DNA from: an uncultured Planctomycetota bacterium
GTDB lineage: Bacteria; Planctomycetota; Phycisphaerae; SM23-33
Length of the DNA: 64,000 bases
Assembly: GCA_903892515.1 (NCBI GenBank)
Contig: CAITIS010000088.1
Coordinates: 1 to 64,000, forward strand
Reading direction: 5' to 3'
The translations under genes were made by a program, and so were the position numbers. The notes under the pieces are model-generated. The model ran no database searches, was not told the origin of the DNA, and saw nothing but the letters and a program-made list of their open reading frames with translations. Positions 41,297 through 49,955 of the stretch are shown in pieces (position 1 is the first letter of the stretch; the number at the start of each line of letters is the position of its first letter).

Positions 41297-42423
41297 AGAT
41301 CGTGATCGCGCCGGATTCGTTCAAGGAATCGCTCTCTGCCGCTGACGTCTGCCAGGCGCTGGCCGAGGGCGTGCGGCGGGTGATTCCACAGGCGGAGATT
41401 GACACCTGCCCCATGGCCGATGGCGGCGAAGGAACCGTCGAGGCCATGATCGCCAGCACGCTGGGCCGGCTGATCGAGGTCGATACCTTCGGGCCGCTGG
41501 GCGAACCGCGTCGGGCGAGCTTTGGCCTGCTGGGCGACGGAAAGACGGCCGTCATCGAGATGGCGTCGGCCGCCGGGCTGCCGCTGGTGCCGCCCGACCG
41601 GCGAAACCCGCTGCTGACGACTACCTTTGGCGTGGGCAAGCTGATCGGGGCCGCTCTGGCTGCGGGGGCAACGGAACTGATCATCGGCATCGGCGGCTCA
41701 GCCACGACCGACGGCGGCACTGGTTGCGCCCAGGCCTTGGGCGTCGTCTTCATCGACTCTTCCGGCAAGCCGTGTATGTGCGGGTTGGCCGGTGGGGGCC
41801 TTGGCTCGATCGCGCGGATCGACATGGCCGGGCGGGATGAGCGGCTGGCAGCGGCACGGATCCGCGTGGCCTGCGACGTGACGAATCCGCTGACGGGCGA
41901 GCAGGGGGCTGCCGCCGTCTTCGGACCGCAGAAAGGCGCTACGCCCGAGATGGTCAAGGTGCTGGACGCCGGCCTGGCGAACCTGGCCGCGTGCATACGG
42001 CGCGATCTTGGACTGGACGTGGAGAATCTTCCCGGCGCCGGAGCTGCCGGCGGGTTAGGGGCTGGGCTGGTGGCCTTTGCCGGCGCGGAACTTCAGCGCG
42101 GCGTGGAAATCGTCGCCGACGCCCTTCAGCTTGCACGGCGGCTATCCGGAGCTGCGGTTGTGCTCACCGGCGAGGGCAAGCTCGATGGCCAATCGTCCCG
42201 TGGCAAGACCGCTTTCGGCGTGGCCATGATCGCCCAGCGGCTGGGCGTTCCGTCGATCTGCATCCCCGGCCAAGCGGCCAGCGACGCCCCGCGCGAAGCC
42301 TTCGCTCACGTCCTGCCGCTGATGGCCAATGGCGTGACGCTCGCCCAGGCGATGACGCAGACGCGGGAATTGCTGGCGGACCGGGCCGAGCAAGCCATGC
42401 GGAAGTTCCTGAATAGCAGCTAA
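41293..42423 (+). CDS. glxK: Glycerate 2-kinase (GarK/GlxK type)
   Basis: The start KIVIAPDSFKESLSA and the CPMADGGEGTVEA motif are diagnostic of the type I glycerate kinase family; GGSATTDGGTG and the C-terminal LTGEGKLDGQS-like stretch also fit. It phosphorylates glycerate to 2-phosphoglycerate. At 376 aa it is of normal length. The start overlaps the protease stop (ATGA), so the two genes are co-translated although their functions are unrelated. Confidence 0.93.
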   Translation: MKIVIAPDSFKESLSAADVCQALAEGVRRVIPQAEIDTCPMADGGEGTVEAMIASTLGRLIEVDTFGPLGEPRRASFGLLGDGKTAVIEMASAAGLPLVPPDRRNPLLTTTFGVGKLIGAALAAGATELIIGIGGSATTDGGTGCAQALGVVFIDSSGKPCMCGLAGGGLGSIARIDMAGRDERLAAARIRVACDVTNPLTGEQGAAAVFGPQKGATPEMVKVLDAGLANLAACIRRDLGLDVENLPGAGAAGGLGAGLVAFAGAELQRGVEIVADALQLARRLSGAAVVLTGEGKLDGQSSRGKTAFGVAMIAQRLGVPSICIPGQAASDAPREAFAHVLPLMANGVTLAQAMTQTRELLADRAEQAMRKFLNSS

Positions 42424-42768
42424 CCGCAGAGGTCGCAGAGGAAAGAATTAGCGGAGGATACAACTTCGCACAGAAGACGCCAAAGGGGGTGCCATAGGTT
42501 GAGCCGCGCCGTTTTGCGGCTCTACCTATGCGACGATCGAGCATAGGCAGCCCCGGCTTCGCCAGAAGCCGCGAAGCCGTGCCAGCCTATGGCACCCATC
42601 GTGCCCGCCGCCAGTCCCACAGCCGAGGGCGGCTGTGCTACGCGGCCTGAACTTCCGCCCTCTGCCCTCCGCCCTATGCCCTACGCCCTCATTATTGTAG
42701 AATGCCCCGCGTAACCGGAAGGTGGGCCAAGTAACGTGCGCGGGTCTCACCGTTTTCAGAGGACCATC
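42424..42768. repeat. Repeat-rich intergenic region
   Basis: Between glxK and lysA lie, in order: a hairpin ATAGGTTGAGCCGC/GCGGCTCTACCTAT (42494-42529), a weaker CATAGGCAG/CAGCCTATG pair (42542-42592), the dispersed palindrome (42618-42642) and a string of heptamers of CCTNYGC type (about 42654-42690). No gene is present. Confidence 0.6.
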
Positions 42769-44043
42769 ATGGATCGTTTTGAGTACCGAAATGGCGAGTT
42801 GCACTGCGAGGACGTGCCGGTCCGGGCGATTGCCGACGCCGTCGGCACGCCGGTCTACATATACTCCGCCAACACGCTGCGCGACCACTACCGTCGGCTG
42901 GTCGGCGCATTTGCCGAGCTGAGCCCGCTGATCTGCTTTTCCGTCAAGTCGCTGGCCAATCTGCACGTGCTGAAGCTGCTGGCGGCCGAGGGCTCAGGCT
43001 TTGACGTCGTGAGCGGCGGCGAGTTGTTTCGCGTGAAGTCGGCCGGTGGCGATGTGCGCAAGGTCGTCTATGCCGGCGTGGGCAAGACCGACGCCGAGAT
43101 CAACGCCGGCCTGGCCGCCGAGATCGCATACTTCAACGTAGAGTCCGAAGCCGAGTTTGAGAATCTCTCCCGCCTGGCCGGCGCCGCGGGCAAGGTGGCT
43201 CACGGCGCGCTGCGGGTCAATCCCGACGTCGATCCCAAGACGCACCGGTACACGACCACGGGCAAGAAGGAAACCAAGTTCGGCGTCGACATCGAGCGGG
43301 CTGAACGGTTCTTCTTCGCCTATGGCAAGGACCCCAACGTCCGGCTCGACGCCATTCATCTGCACATCGGCTCGCCGATCTACTCGGCCCAGCCGTACGT
43401 GGAGGCGATCAACAAGACGCTCGCCCTGATCGACCGCCTGCGCAAGGGCGGCTACGCGGTCAATTGCATAGACATCGGCGGCGGTTTTGCCGCTGACTAC
43501 GGCCAGACTGGTTCGCCCACCGCCGCCGACTACGCTGCCGAGATCGTGCCGTTGCTGCGCGGCAAGGGCCTGCGGATCATCCTGGAACCCGGCCGGACGA
43601 TCGGCTGCAACGCGGGCATTTTGCTGACGAAGGTGCTGTATCTCAAGGAAGGCGGCGAGCGGAAGTTCTGCATCACCGACGGGGCGATGACGGACTTGAT
43701 CCGCCCGGCCCTGTACGACGCGTTCCACTTCATCTGGCCGGCCAAGTCGGCCATCGTGCCGCAGCGCTCGGCGGAGTTCGTGGCCGACGGGGCGATGAAA
43801 ATGGACATCGTGGGCGGCGTGTGCGAAAGCTCGGACTTCCTGGCCAAGGAGCGAATGCTGCCGCCGGTGCAGCGCGGCGACCTGCTGGCGGTGTTCTCGG
43901 CCGGGGCGTACGGCTTTGTCATGTCCAGCCAGTACAACGCCCGGCCGCGCGTGGCCGAGGTGCTGGTCGAGGGCTCGAAGTGGCGACCCATCCGCCGGCG
44001 CGAGACCTACGACGACCTGATCGCCGCGGAGCAAGGCCTGTAA
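42769..44043 (+). CDS. lysA: Diaminopimelate decarboxylase
   Basis: A PLP-dependent group IV decarboxylase: Lys60 in CFSVKSLAN is the cofactor lysine; HLHIGS, IDIGGGF and EPGRTI bind PLP phosphate; GGVCESSDF holds the subunit-crossing Cys. It makes L-lysine from meso-diaminopimelate. Length (424 aa) is usual. AGAGGA lies five bases before the ATG; the frame upstream does not look coding. The stop overlaps the start of a thioesterase gene, so lysA heads a small operon. Confidence 0.95.
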   Translation: MDRFEYRNGELHCEDVPVRAIADAVGTPVYIYSANTLRDHYRRLVGAFAELSPLICFSVKSLANLHVLKLLAAEGSGFDVVSGGELFRVKSAGGDVRKVVYAGVGKTDAEINAGLAAEIAYFNVESEAEFENLSRLAGAAGKVAHGALRVNPDVDPKTHRYTTTGKKETKFGVDIERAERFFFAYGKDPNVRLDAIHLHIGSPIYSAQPYVEAINKTLALIDRLRKGGYAVNCIDIGGGFAADYGQTGSPTAADYAAEIVPLLRGKGLRIILEPGRTIGCNAGILLTKVLYLKEGGERKFCITDGAMTDLIRPALYDAFHFIWPAKSAIVPQRSAEFVADGAMKMDIVGGVCESSDFLAKERMLPPVQRGDLLAVFSAGAYGFVMSSQYNARPRVAEVLVEGSKWRPIRRRETYDDLIAAEQGL

Positions 44044-44459
44044 TGTCCCTCGACAGCATCGACATCGAATTTCGCGTCCGCTACGCCGAGACCGACCGCA
44101 TGGGCGTGGTGCATCATAGCCGGTACTTCGTGTACTTCGAAATGGGCCGGACGGAGTTGCTGCGCAAGCACGGCATCGCTTACCGCGACCTGGAAGACGC
44201 AGGCGTGTTTTTCGTCGTGGCCAAGCTCTCGGCCAAGTTTTTAGCCCCGGCCAGATACGATGACGTGCTGGTGCTGAGCACGCACACCGAACGCATCACC
44301 ACGGCCCGCATCGATCACAGCTACGTGCTGCGCCGCAAAGATGACCTGGCCGTGTTGACGCAGGCCGAGTCCACGCTGGCGTGCGTGAACGGCCAGGGCC
44401 AGATCATTGCCATCCCCGATTCCGTCCGCAACCCGATCGCCGGCCCGCAAGGGGTATAG
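44043..44459 (+). CDS. YbgC-like acyl-CoA thioesterase
   Basis: A single hotdog domain of 138 aa with the YbgC pattern RYAETDRMGVVHHSRYFVYFE, where the Asp is the catalytic residue, and LLRKHGI after it. These enzymes hydrolyse short-chain acyl-CoA or acyl-ACP and often accompany envelope genes. The ATG overlaps the lysA stop by one base (TAATG). The next gene begins ten bases later. Confidence 0.9.
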   Translation: MSLDSIDIEFRVRYAETDRMGVVHHSRYFVYFEMGRTELLRKHGIAYRDLEDAGVFFVVAKLSAKFLAPARYDDVLVLSTHTERITTARIDHSYVLRRKDDLAVLTQAESTLACVNGQGQIIAIPDSVRNPIAGPQGV

Positions 44460-44469
44460 AAGGACACTC

Positions 44470-44760
44470 ATGCCAGCCGACGCCGTCAGCCAGTATCTTG
44501 AAGCTACCATGATGATCTGCTTTGGTGTCTCCTGGCCTATGGCAATCCTCAAAACGTGGCGGACGAAGAAGGTGTCCGGCAAGAGCCTGCCCTTTTTGCT
44601 GCTGATCTTTTTTGGGTACGTGGCCGGCATCGCCGCCAAGCTGGTGCAGGCCGGTTTTCATCATACCCGTCCAGGATGGGTGACGGCGCTGTACGCCGCC
44701 AACGCAATCCTGGTGGCCGTGGACGTGACGCTGTATCTGAAGTATCGCAAGGCGGAGTAA
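44470..44760 (+). CDS. SemiSWEET-like PQ-loop membrane protein
   Basis: Three hydrophobic helices in 96 aa, with a conserved bend WPMAILKTWRTKKVSGKSLPF in the first repeat in place of the PQ motif (Pro-Met here). This is the size and layout of bacterial SemiSWEETs, which dimerise to carry sugars through the membrane. AAGGA lies five bases before the ATG. It follows lysA and the thioesterase, with no obvious functional link. Confidence 0.75.
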   Translation: MPADAVSQYLEATMMICFGVSWPMAILKTWRTKKVSGKSLPFLLLIFFGYVAGIAAKLVQAGFHHTRPGWVTALYAANAILVAVDVTLYLKYRKAE

Positions 44761-44789
44761 GCCGATACTCGGTCGAGCGAGGCGTGCGG

Positions 44790-45167
44790 TTAGTGCGCGA
44801 CTTGGCGGAAGAACTCCGCGATCTCGCTCTTACTCGTTATGCCCGTGGCTACCGACATGGTCAATTCGTAGAGGCTGCCCTTGGTCGCGTCGATCTCGAT
44901 GCCATTGAGGTCGAGAAACACCAAGGCCGCCATCACGCCAGCCCGCTTGTTTCCATCGAGGAATGGGTGGTTCTGTACGACGTGAAACATGTACGCCGCC
45001 GCCATCTCGAATGTGTCCGAGTGAAGGGACTGCCCCTCGAAGCTCGCCTGGGCCTGTGCGACGGCCGATTCCAACAACCCCATATCACGGACTCCGAACT
45101 CGCCGCCGTAGAGTTCAAGCTGATTGGCGTGCAGCGTCAGGATGTCCGGAACGATCAGGAATTCCAT
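44790..45167 (-). CDS. doc: Doc-type Fic-domain toxin
   Basis: The Fic motif HPFLDGNKR (residues 67-75) is intact, and the size (125 aa) matches Doc. Doc inhibits translation by phosphorylating elongation factor Tu; canonical Fic enzymes add AMP. The start is seven bases after the antitoxin stop. No inhibitory helix is visible in the protein, in line with a separate antitoxin. Confidence 0.92.
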   Translation of the reverse strand: MEFLIVPDILTLHANQLELYGGEFGVRDMGLLESAVAQAQASFEGQSLHSDTFEMAAAYMFHVVQNHPFLDGNKRAGVMAALVFLDLNGIEIDATKGSLYELTMSVATGITSKSEIAEFFRQVAH

Positions 45168-45174
45168 CGCCGGC

Positions 45175-45402
45175 TCACCTGGCCAGCCGCTTGAGATCCT
45201 GGCCGTACCGACGGTTCATCTTCTCCAGAGAGGCCTGCAGTTTCTTCTCGCGGGCCGGCTCGCGGATCGGCGAGACCAGCAGTCGCTCGCCATCTGTGGT
45301 CAGTTCCAGCGGCGTGTCGGGACTCGCCCTCAGCAGTTCCAGGATCGCCCGGTCAATCACCAGGGCGTAACTGTTGCCGTGCTTTATCAGTGTCTTGACC
45401 AT
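45175..45402 (-). CDS. AbrB/MazE-like antitoxin
   Basis: The N-terminal half (KTLIKHGNSYALVIDRAILELL) is a swapped-hairpin AbrB/MazE DNA-binding fold, and the charged C-terminal half (residues 50-75) is likely the toxin-neutralising tail. It is encoded directly upstream of the Doc gene, and pairs of AbrB antitoxin with Doc toxin are known. GAGGAG seven bases before the ATG gives a strong start. By family it also represses its own promoter. Confidence 0.87.
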   Translation of the reverse strand: MVKTLIKHGNSYALVIDRAILELLRASPDTPLELTTDGERLLVSPIREPAREKKLQASLEKMNRRYGQDLKRLAR

Positions 45403-45489
45403 TGCCTTGCTCCTCTACAACACAGTATATCCGATGTGTTTCCGTATCGCAAGGCGGGGCAGGCCGGCTGGTCACCACCGCTGGCTCGT

Positions 45490-46302
45490 TCAGCCGGTCT
45501 TTTCCAGCAACTGGCGTGCGAATTGAAGATTGCGGCGGGCCGATTCCAGCGGGGTCTCGCCGGTGGGGGTTTCCAGGATAACCCAGCCATCGTAGCGGAT
45601 AGCGGCCATCGCGTTCATCACGGCCGGCAGGTCCACGTTGCCCTCGCCGAGGTTCACGCGGAAATCGGGCATTTGCCCCTCGACCACGCGGACGTCTTTC
45701 AGATGGATCTGACAGACGCGCTCCTTGCCCAGTTCGCGAAGGTTTATCGACGGGTCGAGCCTCCGCGGCACGGTGTTGGCCGAGTCGACGTAGATCTTCA
45801 CCGACTTGTGCGCCGACAGGGCGTCCAAGAGATAGAGTTGCTGGTTGACGTTCATGAGCGACTCGATGCCGAGCACCACGCCGGCCTCTTCAGCTTCTTC
45901 GGCCAAATCGATCAGCCGCTCCGGCAGGCGCGTGATGTGCTCTTCCACCTCGATGCTGCTCTTGCCGAAGAACGGGACCAGCACAACGCCCATGCCAGTC
46001 TTGGCACAGCATTGTATAGCATCACTGACGATCCCTCTGGCGGCCTGGACGGCCGATTCGTCACCCAGGAAAGACTCGCTTTGGCAAAGAACGCCAAGGG
46101 CCAGGCTGGTGGCAGTGACGTGATGCTGCGAGGCCAGCTGGGCAATGCGATCATGGCCGGCGGGCGTAAAGAGAAACTTCGCCTCATCCGGCGTCGAGCA
46201 GGTTATCTCCAGGCCCTCACAGCCGATCTGATGCGCCCAGTCGAAGGATCGCTCCATGTCGCTGCGGTCGAGCGAGGTTTGCATGATGCCCAATCGAATC
46301 AT
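45490..46302 (-). CDS. Sugar-phosphate isomerase/epimerase family TIM-barrel protein
   Basis: The xylose-isomerase-like barrel motifs are present: GIESLMNVNQQLY with the metal Glu, then IYVDSANT, CQIHLKDV with the metal His-Asp region, GEGNVDLP and WVILETPTG with the last Glu. Members act on sugars, inositols or their phosphates. A cupin gene lies directly upstream on the same strand (16 bases to the likely start), and small cupins often work on similar sugars. The start at MIRLGIM has AGGAA five bases upstream. Confidence 0.87.
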   Translation of the reverse strand: MIRLGIMQTSLDRSDMERSFDWAHQIGCEGLEITCSTPDEAKFLFTPAGHDRIAQLASQHHVTATSLALGVLCQSESFLGDESAVQAARGIVSDAIQCCAKTGMGVVLVPFFGKSSIEVEEHITRLPERLIDLAEEAEEAGVVLGIESLMNVNQQLYLLDALSAHKSVKIYVDSANTVPRRLDPSINLRELGKERVCQIHLKDVRVVEGQMPDFRVNLGEGNVDLPAVMNAMAAIRYDGWVILETPTGETPLESARRNLQFARQLLEKTG

Positions 46303-46318
46303 AGAGGTTCCTGCCATT

Positions 46319-46618
46319 TCAGGCGTTAGAGATGGCCAAGCAGATCAGGCGTTGTTCGGAGGTATTCACGAGGCTGTGGTGCCCTTCGGTGTCAGTTGTC
46401 GCAAAGCTACCCAGACTGAGTTCCTGGCTGAGCTTGCCGGTCTTGATGACGCCTTGTCCGGCGATCACATAGTAGGCGCAGCGTCCGGCCATCGACAGTT
46501 CCTGGCTCGGCTCCATGCAGATCAGGTCGCAGATTACGCCGGCGAGTTTCTGCAGCTGCACGCGCTGTGGCCGAGCAGAACTGAAGCGCACCTTCGAAAT
46601 TGCATTGAGGGTTTCCAT
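46319..46618 (-). CDS. Small cupin-like protein
   Basis: The 99-aa sequence has the strand pattern of a cupin: EPSQELSMAGRCAYYVIAGQGVIKTG followed by SLGSFATTDTEGHHSLVN. The metal His-X-His of motif 1 is absent, but HH in motif 2 is kept. AAGGAA lies seven bases before the ATG. It is probably co-expressed with the downstream sugar isomerase; a role as a binding or isomerase subunit is a guess. Confidence 0.65.
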   Translation of the reverse strand: METLNAISKVRFSSARPQRVQLQKLAGVICDLICMEPSQELSMAGRCAYYVIAGQGVIKTGKLSQELSLGSFATTDTEGHHSLVNTSEQRLICLAISNA

Positions 46619-46798
46619 GCTGATTCCTTCCGGCGGGCGTCTACTGCGGGCATGGCGCCGGGACGTTTGGCCCGACCACGTGGCACGGGTCGGATGCGTC
46701 TATCTCTCCATATCGGCTATCAGAGGCGATGGCAATAGCCCTTCAAGACCATCTTTTTCTGTATGCTTGGCCAAGCCAAGGGTAGAATCGGTGGCAAC

Positions 46799-47410
46799 AT
46801 GGACGTGCTTTGCAGCAAATGCGGCAAGAGTTTTCCGGTGGACGAGCGTCGGGCAGGGCCCGAGGCGACGTGCCCACAGTGCCACGCCACGGTGCGGGTT
46901 CCCACCCTTTCGAGCGATGCTTCTGCGTTTCCCGCCGGCGAGGAGTCTGAGGAATTTCTTATAAAGGCCCGGCTGGCCTTGAAGAAGAAGATGCTCGTAG
47001 TCTGCCCCGGCTGCTCGTTGCGGATGATCGTTCGCCAGAAGATGAGCGGCAAGCTCATTCAGTGCCCGGCCTGTTCGCACCAGGTGACCGTGCCAGTGGG
47101 CTTCATGCCCGCCGAGGGAGAGGCTTCCGAATTCGTGCCCGCCGAGGCTGTGCAGGCGCCGGCGGGGCGGTCGACGTTCCAGATGCCGGCGATTGCGATC
47201 TATGAGGATTCCAGCCCGGTTCGCTGGCTGGCGGCCGCCGTGGCAGCCATTGTCGTCTGCACGGCCGCCGGCTTTGCCACGGGATACTTTCTGATGGGCT
47301 CGCGCGTGCCTGCCGCACCCGCCCAACCGGCCGCCGTCGCGCCGTCGGCCGGTTCAGCCGCCCCAAGCCACGCCGCCCCGGCCGCGCCGGAAAACCGCCT
47401 GATTCGATAG
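46799..47410 (+). CDS. Double zinc-ribbon protein with one membrane helix
   Basis: Residues 5-31 (CSKCGK, then CPQC) and about 68-96 (CPGC, then CPAC) form two zinc ribbons of the MJ0042/planctomycete-type, followed by a helix at 145-167 and an Ala/Pro-rich tail of about 35 residues. Such proteins are frequent in Planctomycetota and are of unknown role; the ribbons would face the cytoplasm. The ATG is placed at MDVLCSKC. Confidence 0.78.
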   Translation: MDVLCSKCGKSFPVDERRAGPEATCPQCHATVRVPTLSSDASAFPAGEESEEFLIKARLALKKKMLVVCPGCSLRMIVRQKMSGKLIQCPACSHQVTVPVGFMPAEGEASEFVPAEAVQAPAGRSTFQMPAIAIYEDSSPVRWLAAAVAAIVVCTAAGFATGYFLMGSRVPAAPAQPAAVAPSAGSAAPSHAAPAAPENRLIR

Positions 47411-47507
47411 TCAGCACGGTCGCCTTCATCAGTGAGAATACCCGGTTATCAGGCAACGGCTGCACGTTCCCTTTGGCAAGCCTTGGCCATTCGACTACAC
47501 TACCGCC

Positions 47508-48479
47508 ATGAAACCACGCCGATTCATCAATCAGTTGACGGCCGGAGAGATGCTCGACCAGGTCTTTCTCGTTCGCGATAAGGATTTACGGACTGCCTCC
47601 AACGGCGCGCTGTATATCACGTGTACGCTGTGCGACAAGACTGGCCACGTGCCCGCGCGGATGTGGCAGGTCTCCGAGAGCATGCACAACTCAATCCCGG
47701 TCGAGGGGTTCTTGCAGGTCAAGGGCCGGACCGAGAACTACAAGGGCACGCTGCAGCTCATCATCGACGCCTGCCGGCCCATGTCGGCCGAGAAGCTCGA
47801 CATGGCGGACTTCCTGCCGGCCACCGAGCAGGACGTCGAGGTCATGTGGGCTGAATTGATGGCCATTCTCGACCGCATCAAGGACGCCAACATCCGGCTG
47901 CTGATCAAGAGGTTTCTGACGGACAAGCCCTTCGTGGAGAAGTTGAAGCGGGCACCGGCCGCGATGCAGTTGCACCATCCCTTCATCGGCGGGTTGCTGG
48001 AGCACACGCTCAACGTGGCGCGCGCGGCCATGGCTGTGCTGCCGTTCTATCCCAAGCTCAACGCCGACCTGGTGCTGGCCGGCGTGTTTCTGCACGATAT
48101 CGGCAAGACCGAAGAACTGAGCTACGCCTCGAGTTTCAACTATACCGACCGCGGATACCTGGTCGGGCACATCACGATGGCGGCGCTGTGGGTGGAGCAG
48201 AAGGCCCAGGAAGTCTCGGCTGAGACGGGCGAGCCTTTCCCGCCGGCCCTGAAGAACATGCTTCAGCACATCATCCTGTCACACCACGGCCAGATGGAAT
48301 TCGGCTCGCCCAAGCTACCGGCCATGCCCGAGGCGTTCCTAGTCCACTACCTGGACAACATTGATGCCAAGCTGTACATGACCCTGGCGGCCGTCGAGAA
48401 CGACCCGGACCCCGAGGCGGCGTTCACGTCGTATCAGCGCGACATGCAGACGCGGATCTATAAGAAGTCGCGGGAGTAG
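47508..48479 (+). CDS. YhaM-like 3'-5' exoribonuclease (OB fold + HD domain)
   Basis: The N-terminal 100 residues are an OB-fold nucleic-acid binding domain (LYITCTLCDKTGHVPARMW), and the HD domain shows LEHTLNVA, FLHDIGKTEE and SHHGQMEFG, the metal-binding His and Asp of the family. YhaM trims RNA and single-stranded DNA from the 3' end. Length (323 aa) matches YhaM. It lies alone, 97 bases after the zinc-ribbon gene. Confidence 0.9.
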   Translation: MKPRRFINQLTAGEMLDQVFLVRDKDLRTASNGALYITCTLCDKTGHVPARMWQVSESMHNSIPVEGFLQVKGRTENYKGTLQLIIDACRPMSAEKLDMADFLPATEQDVEVMWAELMAILDRIKDANIRLLIKRFLTDKPFVEKLKRAPAAMQLHHPFIGGLLEHTLNVARAAMAVLPFYPKLNADLVLAGVFLHDIGKTEELSYASSFNYTDRGYLVGHITMAALWVEQKAQEVSAETGEPFPPALKNMLQHIILSHHGQMEFGSPKLPAMPEAFLVHYLDNIDAKLYMTLAAVENDPDPEAAFTSYQRDMQTRIYKKSRE

Positions 48480-48529
48480 GCGTCGCCAGGCGACGCTTAG
48501 CGCCGGGCCAATAGGCCGTCAGGCCCGCG

Positions 48530-49222
48530 CTACGCCTTGCAGAAGACCATGGCGCAGTGCGGCACGGGACGCAGGCCCATCTGCGGCACCATCTTGTCAA
48601 AGGGCACCTGGTGTATGAGGTCAAAGCCCTTGGACGCCAGGTGCGATATCCAGGAAGCTATCGGGCGGTAGTAGTGCTTTTCCCGCGGGGATTCAAAGTT
48701 CTGAATGCGATCCCAGCGCTCCACGTGCCGCCATTCTTTCGGATTTGAAGGGGTATCTTCAAACAGGATCAGCACGCCGCCCTTGCTCACGACGCGCGTG
48801 ATCTCGGCAATGATCTTGTCCTGCATCTCGTAGGAGACATGGTGGAGCACGAAGAACAGCGACGCCCCGCCGATCGACTCTGGGCCAAACGGAAGATGCT
48901 CTCCGCCCGTTTGAAAGAACTCGTACCGGCCTTTGGCATCCCTCTTCAGACGGTCGCGGACTTGCAGGATGGGCTTCCACATCGGGTCCACGCCGACGCA
49001 TTTCAGGCCGGGCAGGTGGCTGGTGCGCAGCAGCAAGTGCTCGATCATGTGGCCCGAGCCCGAGCCCACGTCGGCGTACGTCTGGCCGGCTTTCATGTGT
49101 GCGCCCAGGTCGCCTTTATCGAACAGGTCGCGGGCGCGGCGGCGAAGAAGGCTATCCATGAACGGGATATGAAAAACGGAACGCCACAACCGTACGCGGA
49201 GGGGTACTCGTTTACTTGTCAA
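48530..49222 (-). CDS. Class I SAM-dependent methyltransferase
   Basis: Motif I is DVGSGSGHMIEHLL, followed by CVGVDPMW (motif II) and FVLHHVSYEMQDKII, giving a complete Methyltransf_11 fold. The N-terminal 40 residues include RRRARDLFDKGD, and the C-terminus has a FCKA end. The frame opens at a TTG without a ribosome site; the ATG at residue 22 is an alternative start. The acceptor is unknown. Confidence 0.8.
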   Translation of the reverse strand: MTSKRVPLRVRLWRSVFHIPFMDSLLRRRARDLFDKGDLGAHMKAGQTYADVGSGSGHMIEHLLLRTSHLPGLKCVGVDPMWKPILQVRDRLKRDAKGRYEFFQTGGEHLPFGPESIGGASLFFVLHHVSYEMQDKIIAEITRVVSKGGVLILFEDTPSNPKEWRHVERWDRIQNFESPREKHYYRPIASWISHLASKGFDLIHQVPFDKMVPQMGLRPVPHCAMVFCKA

Positions 49223-49439
49223 CGTGTTGTCTCATCTTGCCCAAAGCTCACCGACCGACTTCCCAGACAGGTGCCGAGAACCGCTGCCGGCCGTGTCTCG
49301 ATGATCGTACCGCATTCTGCCGGGAAAGCGACGGCAAAAGCGCCATGCTCGCGCGGAATGGTGCATGCCCAGTTCGGGCGAAGCCCCGTGGGCTGGCCGA
49401 ATGTGGTAGAACCGGCTTCACGACCCGCTTGACCCGTGG

Positions 49440-49522
49440 CACAGCCGCCCTCGGCTGTGGGTTTTGTGGCCCAATCGCAACGTCTTATCACGCGGCTCAC
49501 GCCCGAGGGCGGGCGTGCCACG
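49440..49522. repeat. Two dispersed palindromes (inverted and variant copy)
   Basis: CACAGCCGCCCTCGGCTGTG (49440-49459) is the complement orientation of the common palindrome; CACGCCCGAGGGCGGGCGTGCCACG (49498-49522) is a variant with G-for-A changes on both arms that keep pairing. They lie in the gap between the methyltransferase and YlbF genes, where no gene is seen (49223-49537). Confidence 0.65.
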
Positions 49523-49537
49523 ATTGTGAAACCGCTT

Positions 49538-49879
49538 CTAGTCCCGCTCGGTGCCGGTCAGGTGCTTGCGGATGACGTCGTTGACCTGCCGCATCAGATC
49601 CACGTAATCGACCTGCTTGGCCGTGAACTTCTTGAAGGCGTCGAAGGCCAGCAGCTTCTGCTGAAGCTCCTGGAGCTTGTGCTTGTCAGCCACCTCGATG
49701 GGCTTGCCGGCGTGCTCCAGTTCACCGAGTTTATGGGCGTGAGATTGGTAGTCCTTGAGCGCCGCCAGAATCTCCGGCTGGGCGTTCATGGCCTTTCTGG
49801 CTTCACGCAGCGCCAACGCCTGCGCGGACTCGCTGATTGCCTTGCCCAACTGTTCCGCGAATTCCAAGGCCGATGCCAT
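49538..49879 (-). CDS. YlbF/YmcA-family helical protein
   Basis: A 113-aa helical protein with the YlbF pattern: AEQLGKAISESAQALALREARKAM, then LKDYQSHAHKLGELE, then QQKLLAFDAFKKFTAKQVDY. In Bacillus the family helps RNase Y mature transcripts. Here no RNase Y gene is near, so the role is open. The ATG has AGGAGA seven bases upstream. Confidence 0.8.
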   Translation of the reverse strand: MASALEFAEQLGKAISESAQALALREARKAMNAQPEILAALKDYQSHAHKLGELEHAGKPIEVADKHKLQELQQKLLAFDAFKKFTAKQVDYVDLMRQVNDVIRKHLTGTERD

Positions 49880-49955
49880 TTCGATTTCTCCTGCTTATTG
49901 GACAGCCTGCCACGTCGTCATAGCGACTTGGCGTGCTGGCCTTGCCGGGCAGAGG

